From Caulobacterales bacterium (GTDB lineage: Bacteria; Pseudomonadota; Alphaproteobacteria; Caulobacterales; Caulobacteraceae): DNA of 64,000 bases. The stretch lies in contig CANJID010000002.1 of NCBI GenBank assembly GCA_947474395.1, positions 58,112-122,111 on the forward strand, read 5' to 3'. Position numbers and translations under genes: made by a program. This document shows positions 37,721-45,994 of the stretch, piece by piece (within the stretch, counting starts at the first letter, position 1; every line of letters starts with the position of its first letter). The notes under the pieces were generated by a model. It was not told where the DNA came from. It ran no database searches and saw only the letters and a program-made list of their open reading frames with translations.

Positions 37721-38254
37721 ATTCGCCGTCCCATGCAGGCGCCCCCGTCCAAGGACGGCCCGCGCATCAATGACGAGATACGCTCCCTCAAGGTACTTCT
37801 GATCGACGCCGCAGGTGAGAAACAGGGCGTGATGCCCACCTCCGCCGCCATCGAAGCCGCCGAAGAGGCCGGTCTCGATCTCGTCGAAGTCTCCCCGAAC
37901 TCCGACCCGCCCGTCTGCAAGATCCTGGATTACGGCAAGTACAAGTTCCAGGAGCAGAAAAAGAAGAACGAGGCGCGCAAGCGCCAGAAGGTCGTCGAGG
38001 TCAAGGAGATCAAGCTCCGGCCCAATATCGACACCCACGATTACGACGTGAAGGCCAAGGCCATGCACCGCTTCTTCGAGGAGGGCGACAAGGTCAAGGT
38101 GACCTTACGCTTCCGCGGCCGCGAACTGGCCCACCCCGAGCTCGGCATGAAGCTCCTCCAGCAGGTCAAGGCCGACTTCGAGCCGGTGGCCAAGGTCGAG
38201 TACGAGCCGCGCATGGAAGGCAAGCAGATGATCATGATCCTCGCCCCGCGCTGA
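37721..38254 (+). CDS. infC: Translation initiation factor IF-3 (ATT start)
   Basis: A 177-residue IF-3 when read from ATT at 37721; the protein starts [23 protein letters not shown] (37707-37711) lies nine bases upstream of the ATT, whereas the in-frame ATG at 37733 is 21 bases from it. IF-3 is classically started from AUU, which makes it subject to its own start-codon discrimination. Later marks are [20 protein letters not shown], the lysine-rich linker helix and [18 protein letters not shown]. It is followed by a strong terminator. Confidence 0.95.
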   Translation: MRRPMQAPPSKDGPRINDEIRSLKVLLIDAAGEKQGVMPTSAAIEAAEEAGLDLVEVSPNSDPPVCKILDYGKYKFQEQKKKNEARKRQKVVEVKEIKLRPNIDTHDYDVKAKAMHRFFEEGDKVKVTLRFRGRELAHPELGMKLLQQVKADFEPVAKVEYEPRMEGKQMIMILAPR

Positions 38255-38283
38255 GGCGCGAGCGAAGGATCGGATTTCCAGAG

Positions 38284-38315
38284 CCCCCGGCCGAAAGGCT
38301 GGGGGTTTTGTTTTT
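38284..38315 (+). terminator. Rho-independent terminator after infC
   Basis: CCCCCGGCC / GGCTGGGGG form a nine-base-pair stem (one G-T pair) closed by a GAAA tetraloop, followed by TTTTGTTTTT. This is the clearest intrinsic terminator in the window. It separates infC from rpmI-rplT, which are usually one operon. Confidence 0.9.
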
Positions 38316-38321
38316 GGGCTT

Positions 38322-38445
38322 TCCACTCTGCCCCCTCTGGGGGGAAGTACCCGCGAAGCGGGGGGTAGGGGGCCTTCGTCGCGCGCTTCAGCCCCCTTCG
38401 TCCCGAGGCAAGCTCGGGCCACTTCCCCCGGAGGGGGCAGAGTGT
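38322..38445. repeat. Palindromic intergenic repeat, family A copy 3 (head-to-head)
   Basis: Left half CTCTGCCCCCTCTGGGGGGA with GCGAAGCGGGGG; right half in reverse, CCCCCTTCGTCCCGAGGCAA and CACTTCCCCCGGAGGGGGCA. The right half is nearly identical to the right half of copy 1. Lies directly after the infC terminator. Confidence 0.8.
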
Positions 38446-38547
38446 CGGCATTGCATCCCCCGCGGTTTTGCCTTAAGCGAGCCGGCTCTCTACGGGGTCG
38501 CCTGGCCATTGGCATGCCAGGGCGGCTCGTCATGCTTTTTCAGAAGG

Positions 38548-38563
38548 CGGAGCTTAGGCTCCG
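38548..38563 (+). promoter_or_regulatory. Stem-loop seven bases upstream of the rpmI start
   Basis: CGGAGC-TTAG-GCTCCG makes a six-base-pair stem with a tetraloop, and its 5' arm covers part of the GAAGGCGGAG purine stretch that would serve as ribosome binding site. It could mask translation start, a plausible target for L20 autoregulation, but no L20-binding consensus is shown. Confidence 0.4.
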
Positions 38564-38570
38564 ATCAGAA

Positions 38571-38771
38571 ATGCCGACGAAGTTGAAGACCAAATCGGGC
38601 GCCAAGAAGCGCTTCAAGATCACCGCCTCCGGCAAGGTGAAGGCTGGCGTTGCGGGCAAGCGGCACAGGCTGCTGAGCCACAACGCCAAGTACATCCGGA
38701 CGAACCGCGGGACGAAGGTGATGTCGGACTCCGACGCCGTCATCATCAAGAAGTACCTGCCGTACGGCTGA
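38571..38771 (+). CDS. rpmI: 50S ribosomal protein L35
   Basis: A 66-residue L35: [36 protein letters not shown], then [10 protein letters not shown]. Length and sequence match the family. The gene lies after a terminator, and rplT follows 33 bases downstream. Confidence 0.97.
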   Translation: MPTKLKTKSGAKKRFKITASGKVKAGVAGKRHRLLSHNAKYIRTNRGTKVMSDSDAVIIKKYLPYG

Positions 38772-38804
38772 ATCCTGATCCAATCGAAGACGAGGTGAGT
38801 TGAT

Positions 38805-39161
38805 ATGGCGCGCGTCAAACGGGGCGTTACGTCCCACGCACGACACAAGAAGGTTCTCGAGCAGGCCAAGGGTTTCTACGGCCGGCGCAAGAACACCATC
38901 CGCACGGCCAAGGCCGCGGTCGACAAGGCCGGCCAGTACGCCTACCGCGACCGCAAGGTCCGCAAGCGCAGCTTCCGCTCGCTGTGGATCCAGCGCATCA
39001 ACGCGGCGGCGCGGATCGAAGGGATGACCTACTCCCGATTTATGCACGGCCTGGAGCTGGCGAAGATCGACATCGACCGCAAGGTCCTGTCCGACATCGC
39101 GGGTAACGACCCAGCCGGCTTCAAGGCCATCGCCGACCAGGTGCGCGCCGCGCTGGCCTAA
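38805..39161 (+). CDS. rplT: 50S ribosomal protein L20
   Basis: A 118-residue L20 with [59 protein letters not shown] and [21 protein letters not shown]20 is an early assembly protein and, in other bacteria, a translational repressor of infC-rpmI-rplT. GAGGTGAG ribosome binding site before ATG 38805. Confidence 0.97.
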   Translation: MARVKRGVTSHARHKKVLEQAKGFYGRRKNTIRTAKAAVDKAGQYAYRDRKVRKRSFRSLWIQRINAAARIEGMTYSRFMHGLELAKIDIDRKVLSDIAGNDPAGFKAIADQVRAALA

Positions 39162-39217
39162 CCGAGGCGATGGGGCTCTAGGGCCCTTCTCCAAGCGTTG
39201 CGCGACCTCCTCACCCA

Positions 39218-39265
39218 CCCGGCTCCAGCGGAGCCGGGTCCTCCTTCTCCGGCGACGGAGAGGGG
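39218..39265. repeat. Tandem hairpins in the pheS leader (repeat-like)
   Basis: ACCCGGCTCC-AGC-GGAGCCGGGT is a ten-base-pair perfect stem, followed at once by CCTTCTCCG-GCGA-CGGAGAGG. They sit between rplT and pheS. No T tail and no Phe-rich leader peptide are visible, so phe attenuation is not supported; a dispersed palindrome is more likely. Confidence 0.5.
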
Positions 39266-39283
39266 CGATGCAGGCGGAAACGC

Positions 39284-40396
39284 ATGACGGACCTGTCCCA
39301 ACTCGAAGCTGAGCTGACCGCGGCGGCCGCCGCGGCGGGCGACCTTGCCGCGCTCGAAGCCCTGCGCGTGGCCGCGCTGGGCAAGCAGGGCTCGGTGTCG
39401 GGCCTCTTGAAGTCGCTCGGCGCCATGAGCCCGGATGAGCGCCGCGAAATGGGCCCGCGGATCAACGGCCTGCGCGACCGCGTGCAGACGGCGATCACCG
39501 AACGCAAGACGGCCCTCGACGCCGAAGCGCTTGGCGCGCGGCTGGCCTCCGAGCGGGTCGACCTGTCGCTGCCTCCTTCGCCCCGCCGCAAGGGCTCGGT
39601 CCATCCGACCATGCAGGTGATGGACGAGATGGTCGCCATCTTCGCCGAGATGGGCTTCGCCGTGGCTGAAGGCCCGGACATCGAGGACGACTTCCACAAC
39701 TTCACCGCCCTGAATTTCCCGCCCAAGCACCCGGCGCGGGAGATGCACGACACCTTCTTCTTCAATCCGCGCCCCGACGGGGAGCGGCGCTTGCTGCGCA
39801 CCCACACCAGCCCCGTGCAGATCCGCACCATGCGGCAGGACAATGCGGGCGCGCCGGCGCCGCAGTTCACCCCGCCGCAGGACCCGCCGATCCGGGTGAT
39901 CATCCCGGGGCGCACCTACCGCTGCGACTCTGACCAGACCCACACGCCCATGTTCCACCAGATGGAGGGCCTGGTGATCGACCGGGGCGTCCACATGGGC
40001 CAGCTCAAGTGGACCCTGGAGACCTTCATCTCCCGGTTCTTCGAGACGGAGGGGGTGGGCGCGCGCTTCCGCCCCCACCACTTCCCCTTCACCGAGCCGT
40101 CCGCCGAAATGGACATCCAGTGCGACCGTTCCGGCGGGGAGCTGAAGATCGGCCAAGGGACCGACTGGCTGGAGGTGGCCGGCTGCGGGATGGTGCATCC
40201 CAACGTGCTGCGAAACTGCGGCCTCGACCCCGAGGAGTGGCAGGGCTTCGCCTTCGGCTTCGGTGTCGATCGTCTGGGCATGCTGAAGTACGGCATCCCG
40301 GACCTGCGCGACATGTTCGCGAGCGATGTGCGCTGGCTGTCGCACTACGGCTTCTCGCCCTTCGCGGCGCCCAATCCCGCCAGCGGGCTGAGCTGA
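39284..40396 (+). CDS. pheS: Phenylalanine--tRNA ligase alpha subunit
   Basis: A 370-residue class II synthetase subunit: an N-terminal coiled-coil region, [20 protein letters not shown], motif 2 region [20 protein letters not shown] and [17 protein letters not shown] and the motif 3 stretch [17 protein letters not shown]. Forms an alpha2-beta2 enzyme with PheT. The stop overlaps pheT by one base (TGATG). Confidence 0.97.
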   Translation: MTDLSQLEAELTAAAAAAGDLAALEALRVAALGKQGSVSGLLKSLGAMSPDERREMGPRINGLRDRVQTAITERKTALDAEALGARLASERVDLSLPPSPRRKGSVHPTMQVMDEMVAIFAEMGFAVAEGPDIEDDFHNFTALNFPPKHPAREMHDTFFFNPRPDGERRLLRTHTSPVQIRTMRQDNAGAPAPQFTPPQDPPIRVIIPGRTYRCDSDQTHTPMFHQMEGLVIDRGVHMGQLKWTLETFISRFFETEGVGARFRPHHFPFTEPSAEMDIQCDRSGGELKIGQGTDWLEVAGCGMVHPNVLRNCGLDPEEWQGFAFGFGVDRLGMLKYGIPDLRDMFASDVRWLSHYGFSPFAAPNPASGLS

Positions 40397-42807
40397 TGAA
40401 GTTCTCCCTCTCCTGGCTGAAGACCCACCTGGACACCGCCGCCTCCATCGGCGAGGTGGCCGACGCCATGACCATGGCGGGGCTGGAGGTCGAGCACGTC
40501 GCCGACGGGGCGGCGAAACTCGCGCCCTTCACGGTGGCCAAGATCGTCGAGGCGGTGCAGCACCCCAACGCCGACCGCCTGCGGGTCTGCCAGGTGGATA
40601 CGGTGGACGGTCGCAAGGAGATCGTCTGCGGCGCGCCGAACGCGCGGGCGGGCCTGGTGACCATCTACGCCCCCATCGGCGCCTATGTGCCGGGGCTCGG
40701 CGTCACCCTGGTGGAAAAGCCGGTGCGGGGCGTGGTCTCCAACGGCATGCTGTGCTCGGGCTCGGAGCTGGAGCTGGACGGCGAGTCCGACGGCATTCTG
40801 GACCTCGACGCCTCGCTGGAAGTCGGCACGCCCGCCGCCGCCCTGTTCGGCGCCGAGCCGGTGATCGACTTCGAGGTCACGCCCAACCGCCCCGACTGGC
40901 TGGGGGTGGCCGGCATCGCCCGCGACATGGCGGCCGTCGGCATCGGCAAGCTGACCACGGCGCCGGTCGAACCCGTGCCCGGCAAGTTCCCTTGCCCGAT
41001 CTCCATCCGCATCGACGCGCCGGAGGCCTGCCCGGCCTTCGCCGGCCGGCTGATCCGCGGCGTGAAGAACGGCCCGTCGCCGGCCTGGCTGCAGACGCGG
41101 CTGAAGTCGGTGGGGCTGCGCCCCATCAACGCCCTGGTGGACGTCACCAACCTGCTCTCTCTGGACCGCTGCCGGCCGCTGCACGTCTATGACGCGGCCA
41201 AGCTGGTGGGCGGGACGATCTCGGCGCGGCTCGGGGCCCACAGCCCGCACGGGGACGAGCACCTGATCGCCCTGGACGGCAAGACCTACGACATCGGCCC
41301 CGAGATGTGCGTGATCGCCGACGCGGACGGGGAGCGCCCTGTCGGCCTCGGCGGCGTCATGGGCGGAATCTCCACCGGCTGTTCGGAGGAGACCACCGAT
41401 GTCTTCGTCGAGAGCGCCTGGTTCGATCCGATCCGCACCGCCGAGACGGGGCGCAAGCTCAGTATCTTCTCCGACGCCCAGTACCGCTTCGCCCGGGGCG
41501 TCGACCCCGGCTTCGTGGTTCCCGGCCTGGAGCTGGCCACCAAACTGATCCTGGAGCTTTGCGGCGGCGAGCCTTCCGAAGTCGTGCTGGCGGGCGAAGT
41601 CCCTGCCCCGCCCGCGCCGGTGGATTTCGACCCCGCCTACGTCAAGCGCCTGACCGGCCTGACCGTGGGCGATGATCGAATCGCCGAGGTTTTGACCGCG
41701 CTCGGTTTCGCCCTGACCCCGAAGGGCCAGCGCCTGTCGGTGCAGCCGCCGACCTGGTGGCGCGACGTGGACGGGCCCGCGGACCTGGTGGAAGAAGTGG
41801 CGCGGATCGTCGGCTTCGACGCCCTGCCGGCCGATCCCCTGCCGGACCTGCAAGGCCCGCCGGGCGGGGTGCTGACCCCCCGCCAGTCCCGCGCCCGCGC
41901 CGCGCGCCGGGCTCTGGCTGCTTTTGGCTATTCCGAGACGATCGGCTGGTCCTTCACGGCGCGGAAGACGGCCGAGCTGTTCGGCGGCGGGCAGGACGTG
42001 CTGGTGCTGGCCAATCCCATCGCCGCCGAGCTCGACTGCATGCGCCCGAGCGTCCTGCCGGGGCTGATCGAGGCCGCGGGGCGCAACGCCGCGCGGGGTT
42101 TCGCCGACTGCGCCCTGTTCGAGATCGGCCCGGTCTTCGCCGGCGACGAGCCCGCCGACCAGAAGACCGCCGTGGCCGCCATCGTCGCCCCGCGTCCCGC
42201 CCGCGACTGGGCCAAACCGTCCGCGGCCGATCCCCTGTTCGTGCTCAAGGGCGACCTGATAGCCCTGCTGGAGGAGCTGGGCGCTCCCGTCGCTTCGCTG
42301 CAGGTGGCGCAAGGCTCGGCCAGTACTTGGTGGCACCCCGGCCGCTCGGCCCGGCTGCAGCTCGGTCCCAAGGCGGTGCTGGCGGAGTTCGGCGAGCTGC
42401 ACCCGGCGGTGCTGGACTCCCTGGACGTGGCGGGCCCCGTCTACGGTTTCGAGCTGGTGTTGGAGGCGATCCCCGAGCCGAAGAAGCGCGCCGTGAAGAC
42501 CAAGCCTTCGCTGAGCCTGTCGCCCCTGATGCCGCTGCAACGCGACTTCGCCTTCGTGGTGGATCGCGACAAGGCCGGGGGCGACCTCGTCCGCGCGGCG
42601 CTCAGCGTCGATAAGGCCCTGGTGACGGCGGCCCGCGTATTCGACGTCTACGAGGGACCGGGCGTGCCCGAAGGCTCCAAGTCGGTGGCCATCGAGGTCA
42701 CGGTCCAGCCGCGCGACCACACCCTGACCGACGTCGAGATCGAGCAGCTTTCGGCGCGCGTCGTCGCGGCGGTGGAGAAGGCCTGCTCCGCCAAGCTTCG
42801 GACATAA
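40396..42807 (+). CDS. pheT: Phenylalanine--tRNA ligase beta subunit
   Basis: An 803-residue subunit with the usual domain order: [20 protein letters not shown], an EMAP-like tRNA-binding domain ([20 protein letters not shown]), the B3/B4 editing domain ([26 protein letters not shown]), the B5 domain, the catalytic-like domain ([20 protein letters not shown]) and the C-terminal FDX-ACB anticodon-binding domain ([20 protein letters not shown]). Full length, no frameshift. Confidence 0.97.
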   Translation: MKFSLSWLKTHLDTAASIGEVADAMTMAGLEVEHVADGAAKLAPFTVAKIVEAVQHPNADRLRVCQVDTVDGRKEIVCGAPNARAGLVTIYAPIGAYVPGLGVTLVEKPVRGVVSNGMLCSGSELELDGESDGILDLDASLEVGTPAAALFGAEPVIDFEVTPNRPDWLGVAGIARDMAAVGIGKLTTAPVEPVPGKFPCPISIRIDAPEACPAFAGRLIRGVKNGPSPAWLQTRLKSVGLRPINALVDVTNLLSLDRCRPLHVYDAAKLVGGTISARLGAHSPHGDEHLIALDGKTYDIGPEMCVIADADGERPVGLGGVMGGISTGCSEETTDVFVESAWFDPIRTAETGRKLSIFSDAQYRFARGVDPGFVVPGLELATKLILELCGGEPSEVVLAGEVPAPPAPVDFDPAYVKRLTGLTVGDDRIAEVLTALGFALTPKGQRLSVQPPTWWRDVDGPADLVEEVARIVGFDALPADPLPDLQGPPGGVLTPRQSRARAARRALAAFGYSETIGWSFTARKTAELFGGGQDVLVLANPIAAELDCMRPSVLPGLIEAAGRNAARGFADCALFEIGPVFAGDEPADQKTAVAAIVAPRPARDWAKPSAADPLFVLKGDLIALLEELGAPVASLQVAQGSASTWWHPGRSARLQLGPKAVLAEFGELHPAVLDSLDVAGPVYGFELVLEAIPEPKKRAVKTKPSLSLSPLMPLQRDFAFVVDRDKAGGDLVRAALSVDKALVTAARVFDVYEGPGVPEGSKSVAIEVTVQPRDHTLTDVEIEQLSARVVAAVEKACSAKLRT

Positions 42808-42847
42808 GTCCGGGGCAGTTGAGGCTTTTGGTGGAAGTGGGACCCCA

Positions 42848-43372
42848 ATGAGCAAACCCAAGGCGGAGCTCCTCCTCGAGGACCTCCTGTTCAAGTCGCG
42901 CTGGCTGATGGCCCCCTTCTACCTGGGGCTGGTGGTGGCCCTGGGCGCGCTGCTCTGGGTGTTCGGCGCCGAGCTGGTGCACGAGCTGTCGCACCTGATG
43001 GAGATGAAGCCCGAGGACGCCATCCTGATGGTCCTCTCGCTGATCGACCTGTCGCTGGCGGGCAACCTGCTCCTGATCGTGATCTTCTCGGGCTACGAGA
43101 ACTTCGTCTCCAAGATCGACACCGGCGACCATGTGGACCGGCCGAGCTGGATGGGCACGGTCGATTTCTCCGGCCTGAAGATGAAACTGATCGCCTCCAT
43201 CGTGGCGATTTCGGCCATCGCCCTGCTGCGCGCCTTCATGCGGCTGAGCCAGGGGGAGGGCGTGGATAGCAACCACCTGATGTGGCTGGTGGTGATCCAC
43301 ATCACCTTCGTGGTCTCCGGCGTGTTCCTGGCCCTGATGGACTGGCTGGCCGCCAAGACGGACAAGCACTGA
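42848..43372 (+). CDS. YqhA/UPF0114 family membrane protein
   Basis: A 174-residue inner-membrane protein with about four hydrophobic segments and family marks LFKSRWLMAPFYLGLVVAL, LIDLSLAGNLLLIVIFSGYE NFV (split for length), the loop SWMGTVDFSGLKMKLIASIV and the final VSGVFLALMDWL. The family is widespread and its function is unknown. Two bases separate its stop from the next GTG start. Confidence 0.9.
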   Translation: MSKPKAELLLEDLLFKSRWLMAPFYLGLVVALGALLWVFGAELVHELSHLMEMKPEDAILMVLSLIDLSLAGNLLLIVIFSGYENFVSKIDTGDHVDRPSWMGTVDFSGLKMKLIASIVAISAIALLRAFMRLSQGEGVDSNHLMWLVVIHITFVVSGVFLALMDWLAAKTDKH

Positions 43373-43373
43373 G

Positions 43374-44129
43374 GTGCGGCCGAGGGCGAACGAAGCCGCC
43401 GGAGAGCTGGCGCGGGGCGGCGAGGAGCTGGCCTGGCGGCGGGTCGATGGCGCGGGGCCGACGGTGCTCTGGCTCGGCGGATTCAACTCCGACATGACCG
43501 GGACCAAGGCCCAGACCCTGGCCTACTGGGCCACCGACAAGGGCCGGTCCTACCTGCGCTTCGACTATTCCGGCCACGGCGAGTCCTCGGGCGCCTTCGC
43601 GGACGGGACCATCGGCGCCTGGCGCGAGGACGCCCTGGCGGTGATCGACGAGCTGACCGAGGGGCCGCTGATCCTGGTCGGCTCCTCCATGGGCGGCTGG
43701 CTTGCCTGCCTCGCGGCCCTGGCGCGGCCGGAGCGGATCAAGGCCTTGGTGCTCGTGGCCCCGGCGGCGGACTTCACCGAGAAGCTGATGGAGCCGGAGC
43801 TGAGCGACGAGGCCCGCGCGGCGCTCGAGCGCGACGGCGTCTGGATGCGGCCGTCCGACTTCGGCGACGACTATCCGATCTCCCGCACCCTTCTGGAGGA
43901 GGGTCGCCGCTGGTCGATCCTTCCGGGTCCGGTGGCGATCACCGTCCCCGTGCGCATCCTCCAGGGCGACATGGACTACGACGTGCCCTGGCGCCACGCC
44001 CAGGCCCTTTCCGAGGCCCTGACCGGCAAGGACGTGACCTTCACCCTGATCGAGGAAGGCGACCACCGCCTGGCCCGCCCCGAAGACCTCGCCCGCCTGA
44101 TCGCGGCGGTGGAGGAGGTCAGCGTCTAG
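43374..44129 (+). CDS. Alpha/beta hydrolase (ABHD10-like esterase/thioesterase)
   Basis: A 251-residue cytosolic alpha/beta hydrolase: VLWLGGFNSDMTGTKAQTL, RFDYSGHGESSG, nucleophile VGSSMGGWLA (Ser ~103), acid D in LQGDMDYDVPW, and catalytic His GDHRL. The GxFNSDMTGxKA motif is shared with the ABHD10-type acyl-protein thioesterases. GTG start 43374 directly after yqhA suggests coupling. Its TAG stop shares CTAG with the convergent SDR. Confidence 0.87.
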   Translation: MRPRANEAAGELARGGEELAWRRVDGAGPTVLWLGGFNSDMTGTKAQTLAYWATDKGRSYLRFDYSGHGESSGAFADGTIGAWREDALAVIDELTEGPLILVGSSMGGWLACLAALARPERIKALVLVAPAADFTEKLMEPELSDEARAALERDGVWMRPSDFGDDYPISRTLLEEGRRWSILPGPVAITVPVRILQGDMDYDVPWRHAQALSEALTGKDVTFTLIEEGDHRLARPEDLARLIAAVEEVSV

Positions 44130-44992
44130 CCACCGGTGGCTAGGATCGCCGCCAGCCCCTCGCGGTAGGTTGGGTAGGCTGGTCGCCAGCCGAGTTCGGC
44201 CTTGGCGAGGGCGTTCGAGACCCGCTTGGATTCGGCGTAGAAGCGCAGGGCCATGGGGGAGAGCCCGGCGGTTTCCAGCGGCTCCTCGGGCGGCGGCTCC
44301 AGGCCGAGAAGGCGGGCCGCATGGGCGGTGACCTCCGCCGCGGGGGCCGGTTCGTCGTCGCAGAGATTGTAGATGCCGCCCGCCCGGGTGCGCGCCATGG
44401 AGGTCTCCAGCGCGGCGGCGAGGTCGTCCACGTGGATGCGCGAGAACACCTGTCCCGGCTTGACGATCCGCCGGGCGGTCCCGTCGCGCAGGCGCTCGAA
44501 GGCCGAGCGGCCGGGGCCGTAGATGCCCGGCAGGCGGAACAGGTGGACCGCGAGACCGAGCCGCTCGCCCGTCGCCAGCCAGTCGTGCTCCGCGCCCGCC
44601 CGCCGCGCGCCCTCCGGGGAATGGGCGTTCAGCGCGCTCGTCTCGAACACCCATCGCCCGCCCCGGTCGCCATAGACCCCGGTGGTGGAGAGGTAGCCGA
44701 TCCACTTCGGCCGGGCGCCTGCCTCCAGGGCCGGAGCGCAAGCCTTCAGGCCGGGGCAGCCCTCCGCATCGGGCGGGGCGGCGATCAGGACGGCGTCGGT
44801 TTCGTTCAGCACCTTCGCCAGAGCCTCGGCGTCGAACGGATCGACGTTGCGCACGCCTTGGCTGGCCATGGCCGCGCGCCCGCCCTCCGACCGAGCCGCG
44901 CCCGTCAGGCTCCAGCCGTGCGGGATCAAGCGGCGAGCCATGGCCGCGCCGGTGAAGCCGTAGCCGAGGATGAAAAGCCGCTTCGTCATCAA
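44126..44992 (-). CDS. NAD(P)-dependent oxidoreductase, extended-SDR (YeeZ-like)
   Basis: 288 residues with a glycine-rich dinucleotide site LFILGYGFTGAAMARRL, YLSTTGVYGDRGG (the YxxxK site is not obvious), HLFRLPGIYGPGR and YNLCDDEPAPAAEVTAHAAR. This is the atypical extended SDR family often listed as NAD-dependent epimerase or YeeZ. The substrate is unknown. Two adjacent ATG codons allow a start at 44992 or 44989. Confidence 0.85.
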   Translation of the reverse strand: MMTKRLFILGYGFTGAAMARRLIPHGWSLTGAARSEGGRAAMASQGVRNVDPFDAEALAKVLNETDAVLIAAPPDAEGCPGLKACAPALEAGARPKWIGYLSTTGVYGDRGGRWVFETSALNAHSPEGARRAGAEHDWLATGERLGLAVHLFRLPGIYGPGRSAFERLRDGTARRIVKPGQVFSRIHVDDLAAALETSMARTRAGGIYNLCDDEPAPAAEVTAHAARLLGLEPPPEEPLETAGLSPMALRFYAESKRVSNALAKAELGWRPAYPTYREGLAAILATGG

Positions 44993-44997
44993 CTATT

Positions 44998-45092
44998 CCG
45001 CTCACCCCGGCGAAAGCCGGGGCCCAGGCTCTTTATCGTAGGGCGGTGGGTTGCGGCAAAACCTGGGTCCCGGCTTTCGCCGGGATGAGCGG
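44998..45092. repeat. Palindromic dispersed repeat, family B copy 2
   Basis: CCGCTCACCCCGGCGAAAGC opens and CTTTCGCCGGGATGAGCGG closes the element, so about 38 bases at each end are inverted repeats around a ~20-base centre. Matches copy 1 at 15134-15257. MITE- or REP-like in form; located between the SDR start and the galU stop. Confidence 0.85.
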
Positions 45093-45107
45093 TTGAAATG
45101 AGGGTGT

Positions 45108-45980
45108 TCAGTCGAACAGCGGCCGCAGCGCCGCCCGGGCCGCATCGGCCAGCTTGGGGTCCTTCAACGCCATGGCGACATTCGCGCGGAGCCAGCCGAT
45201 CTTGTCGCCGCAGTCGTAGGTGGTCCCGTCGAACTCGAGGGCGTGGAAGGCTTGGCTCTTCATCAGCGCAGCCATGCCGTCGGTGAGCTGGATTTCGCCG
45301 CCGGCGCCGCGCTCTCCCTTTTCCAGGATGTCGAAGATCTCGGGCTGCAGGATGTAGCGGCCGGAGATGAAAAGGTTCGAGGGCTCGGTCCCCGGGGCGG
45401 GCTTCTCGACCATTCCGGTCATGCGGCCGAGGCGGCCCTGCCGGTTCTCCAGGGCCACAATGCCGTACTTGTGCGCCTCGCCCGGCGGGCAGGGCTCGAC
45501 CACCACGATATTGCCGCCGCCGACCTGTTCGTAGGCGGCCACCGCCTGGGCCAGGCACCCCGGCGTCGCGTCCATCACCATATCGGGGAGCAGCACCGCG
45601 AAGGGCTCGTCGCCGACGATGTCGCGGGCGCACCAGACCGCGTGGCCGAGGCCCTTGGGCTCCATCTGACGGACGTAGGAAATCTCCCCCTCGCGGGGCA
45701 GGGCGCTGACGATCTCGGCGAGGAGGTCGGTCTTGCCCTTGGCGGCCAGGGTCGCCTCCAACTCCACGTGATGGTCGAAGTAGTCCTCCATCGCGCCCTT
45801 GCCGCGGCCGGTGACCAGGATGAAGTGCTCGATTCCGGCGGCGCGGGCCTCGGACACCACCCAGTCGATCAGCGGCCGGTCCACCACCGTCAGCATCTCC
45901 TTGGCCACGGTCTTGGCGGCGGGGAGCATCCGGGTTCCGAGACCGGCGACGGGGAAGACGGCCTTGCGTACGCGCTTCAT
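45108..45980 (-). CDS. galU: UTP--glucose-1-phosphate uridylyltransferase
   Basis: A 290-residue nucleotidyltransferase: RKAVFPVAGLGTRMLPAAKT, KEMLTVVDRPLIDWVV, GLGHAVWCARDIVGDEPFAV, LLPDMVMDATPG and ISGRYILQPEIFDIL. It makes UDP-glucose. Start ATG at 45980 with GAGGAG just upstream; the alternative GTG 45998 overlaps the glmS stop (GTGA) and would add six residues. Downstream of glmS on the same strand. Confidence 0.95.
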   Translation of the reverse strand: MKRVRKAVFPVAGLGTRMLPAAKTVAKEMLTVVDRPLIDWVVSEARAAGIEHFILVTGRGKGAMEDYFDHHVELEATLAAKGKTDLLAEIVSALPREGEISYVRQMEPKGLGHAVWCARDIVGDEPFAVLLPDMVMDATPGCLAQAVAAYEQVGGGNIVVVEPCPPGEAHKYGIVALENRQGRLGRMTGMVEKPAPGTEPSNLFISGRYILQPEIFDILEKGERGAGGEIQLTDGMAALMKSQAFHALEFDGTTYDCGDKIGWLRANVAMALKDPKLADAARAALRPLFD

Positions 45981-45994
45981 GGGACTCCTCGGGC

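Larger units (their letters stand above)
38255..38570 (+). other. 316-base spacer between infC and rpmI
   Basis: Contains, in order, a rho-independent terminator (38284-38315), a paired copy of repeat family A (38322-38445), a short hairpin CCTGGC/GCCAGG (about 38500-38520) and the start-proximal stem-loop at 38548-38563. No credible coding sequence: every reading frame in it is made of repeat arms. Confidence 0.7.

Noticed and set aside
38308..38586. Short frames in the infC-rpmI spacer
   Set aside because: Composed of repeat arms and terminator bases.
39162..39283. Phe-attenuator upstream of pheS
   Set aside because: Strong hairpins are present, but no Phe-rich leader peptide and no T-rich terminator tail.
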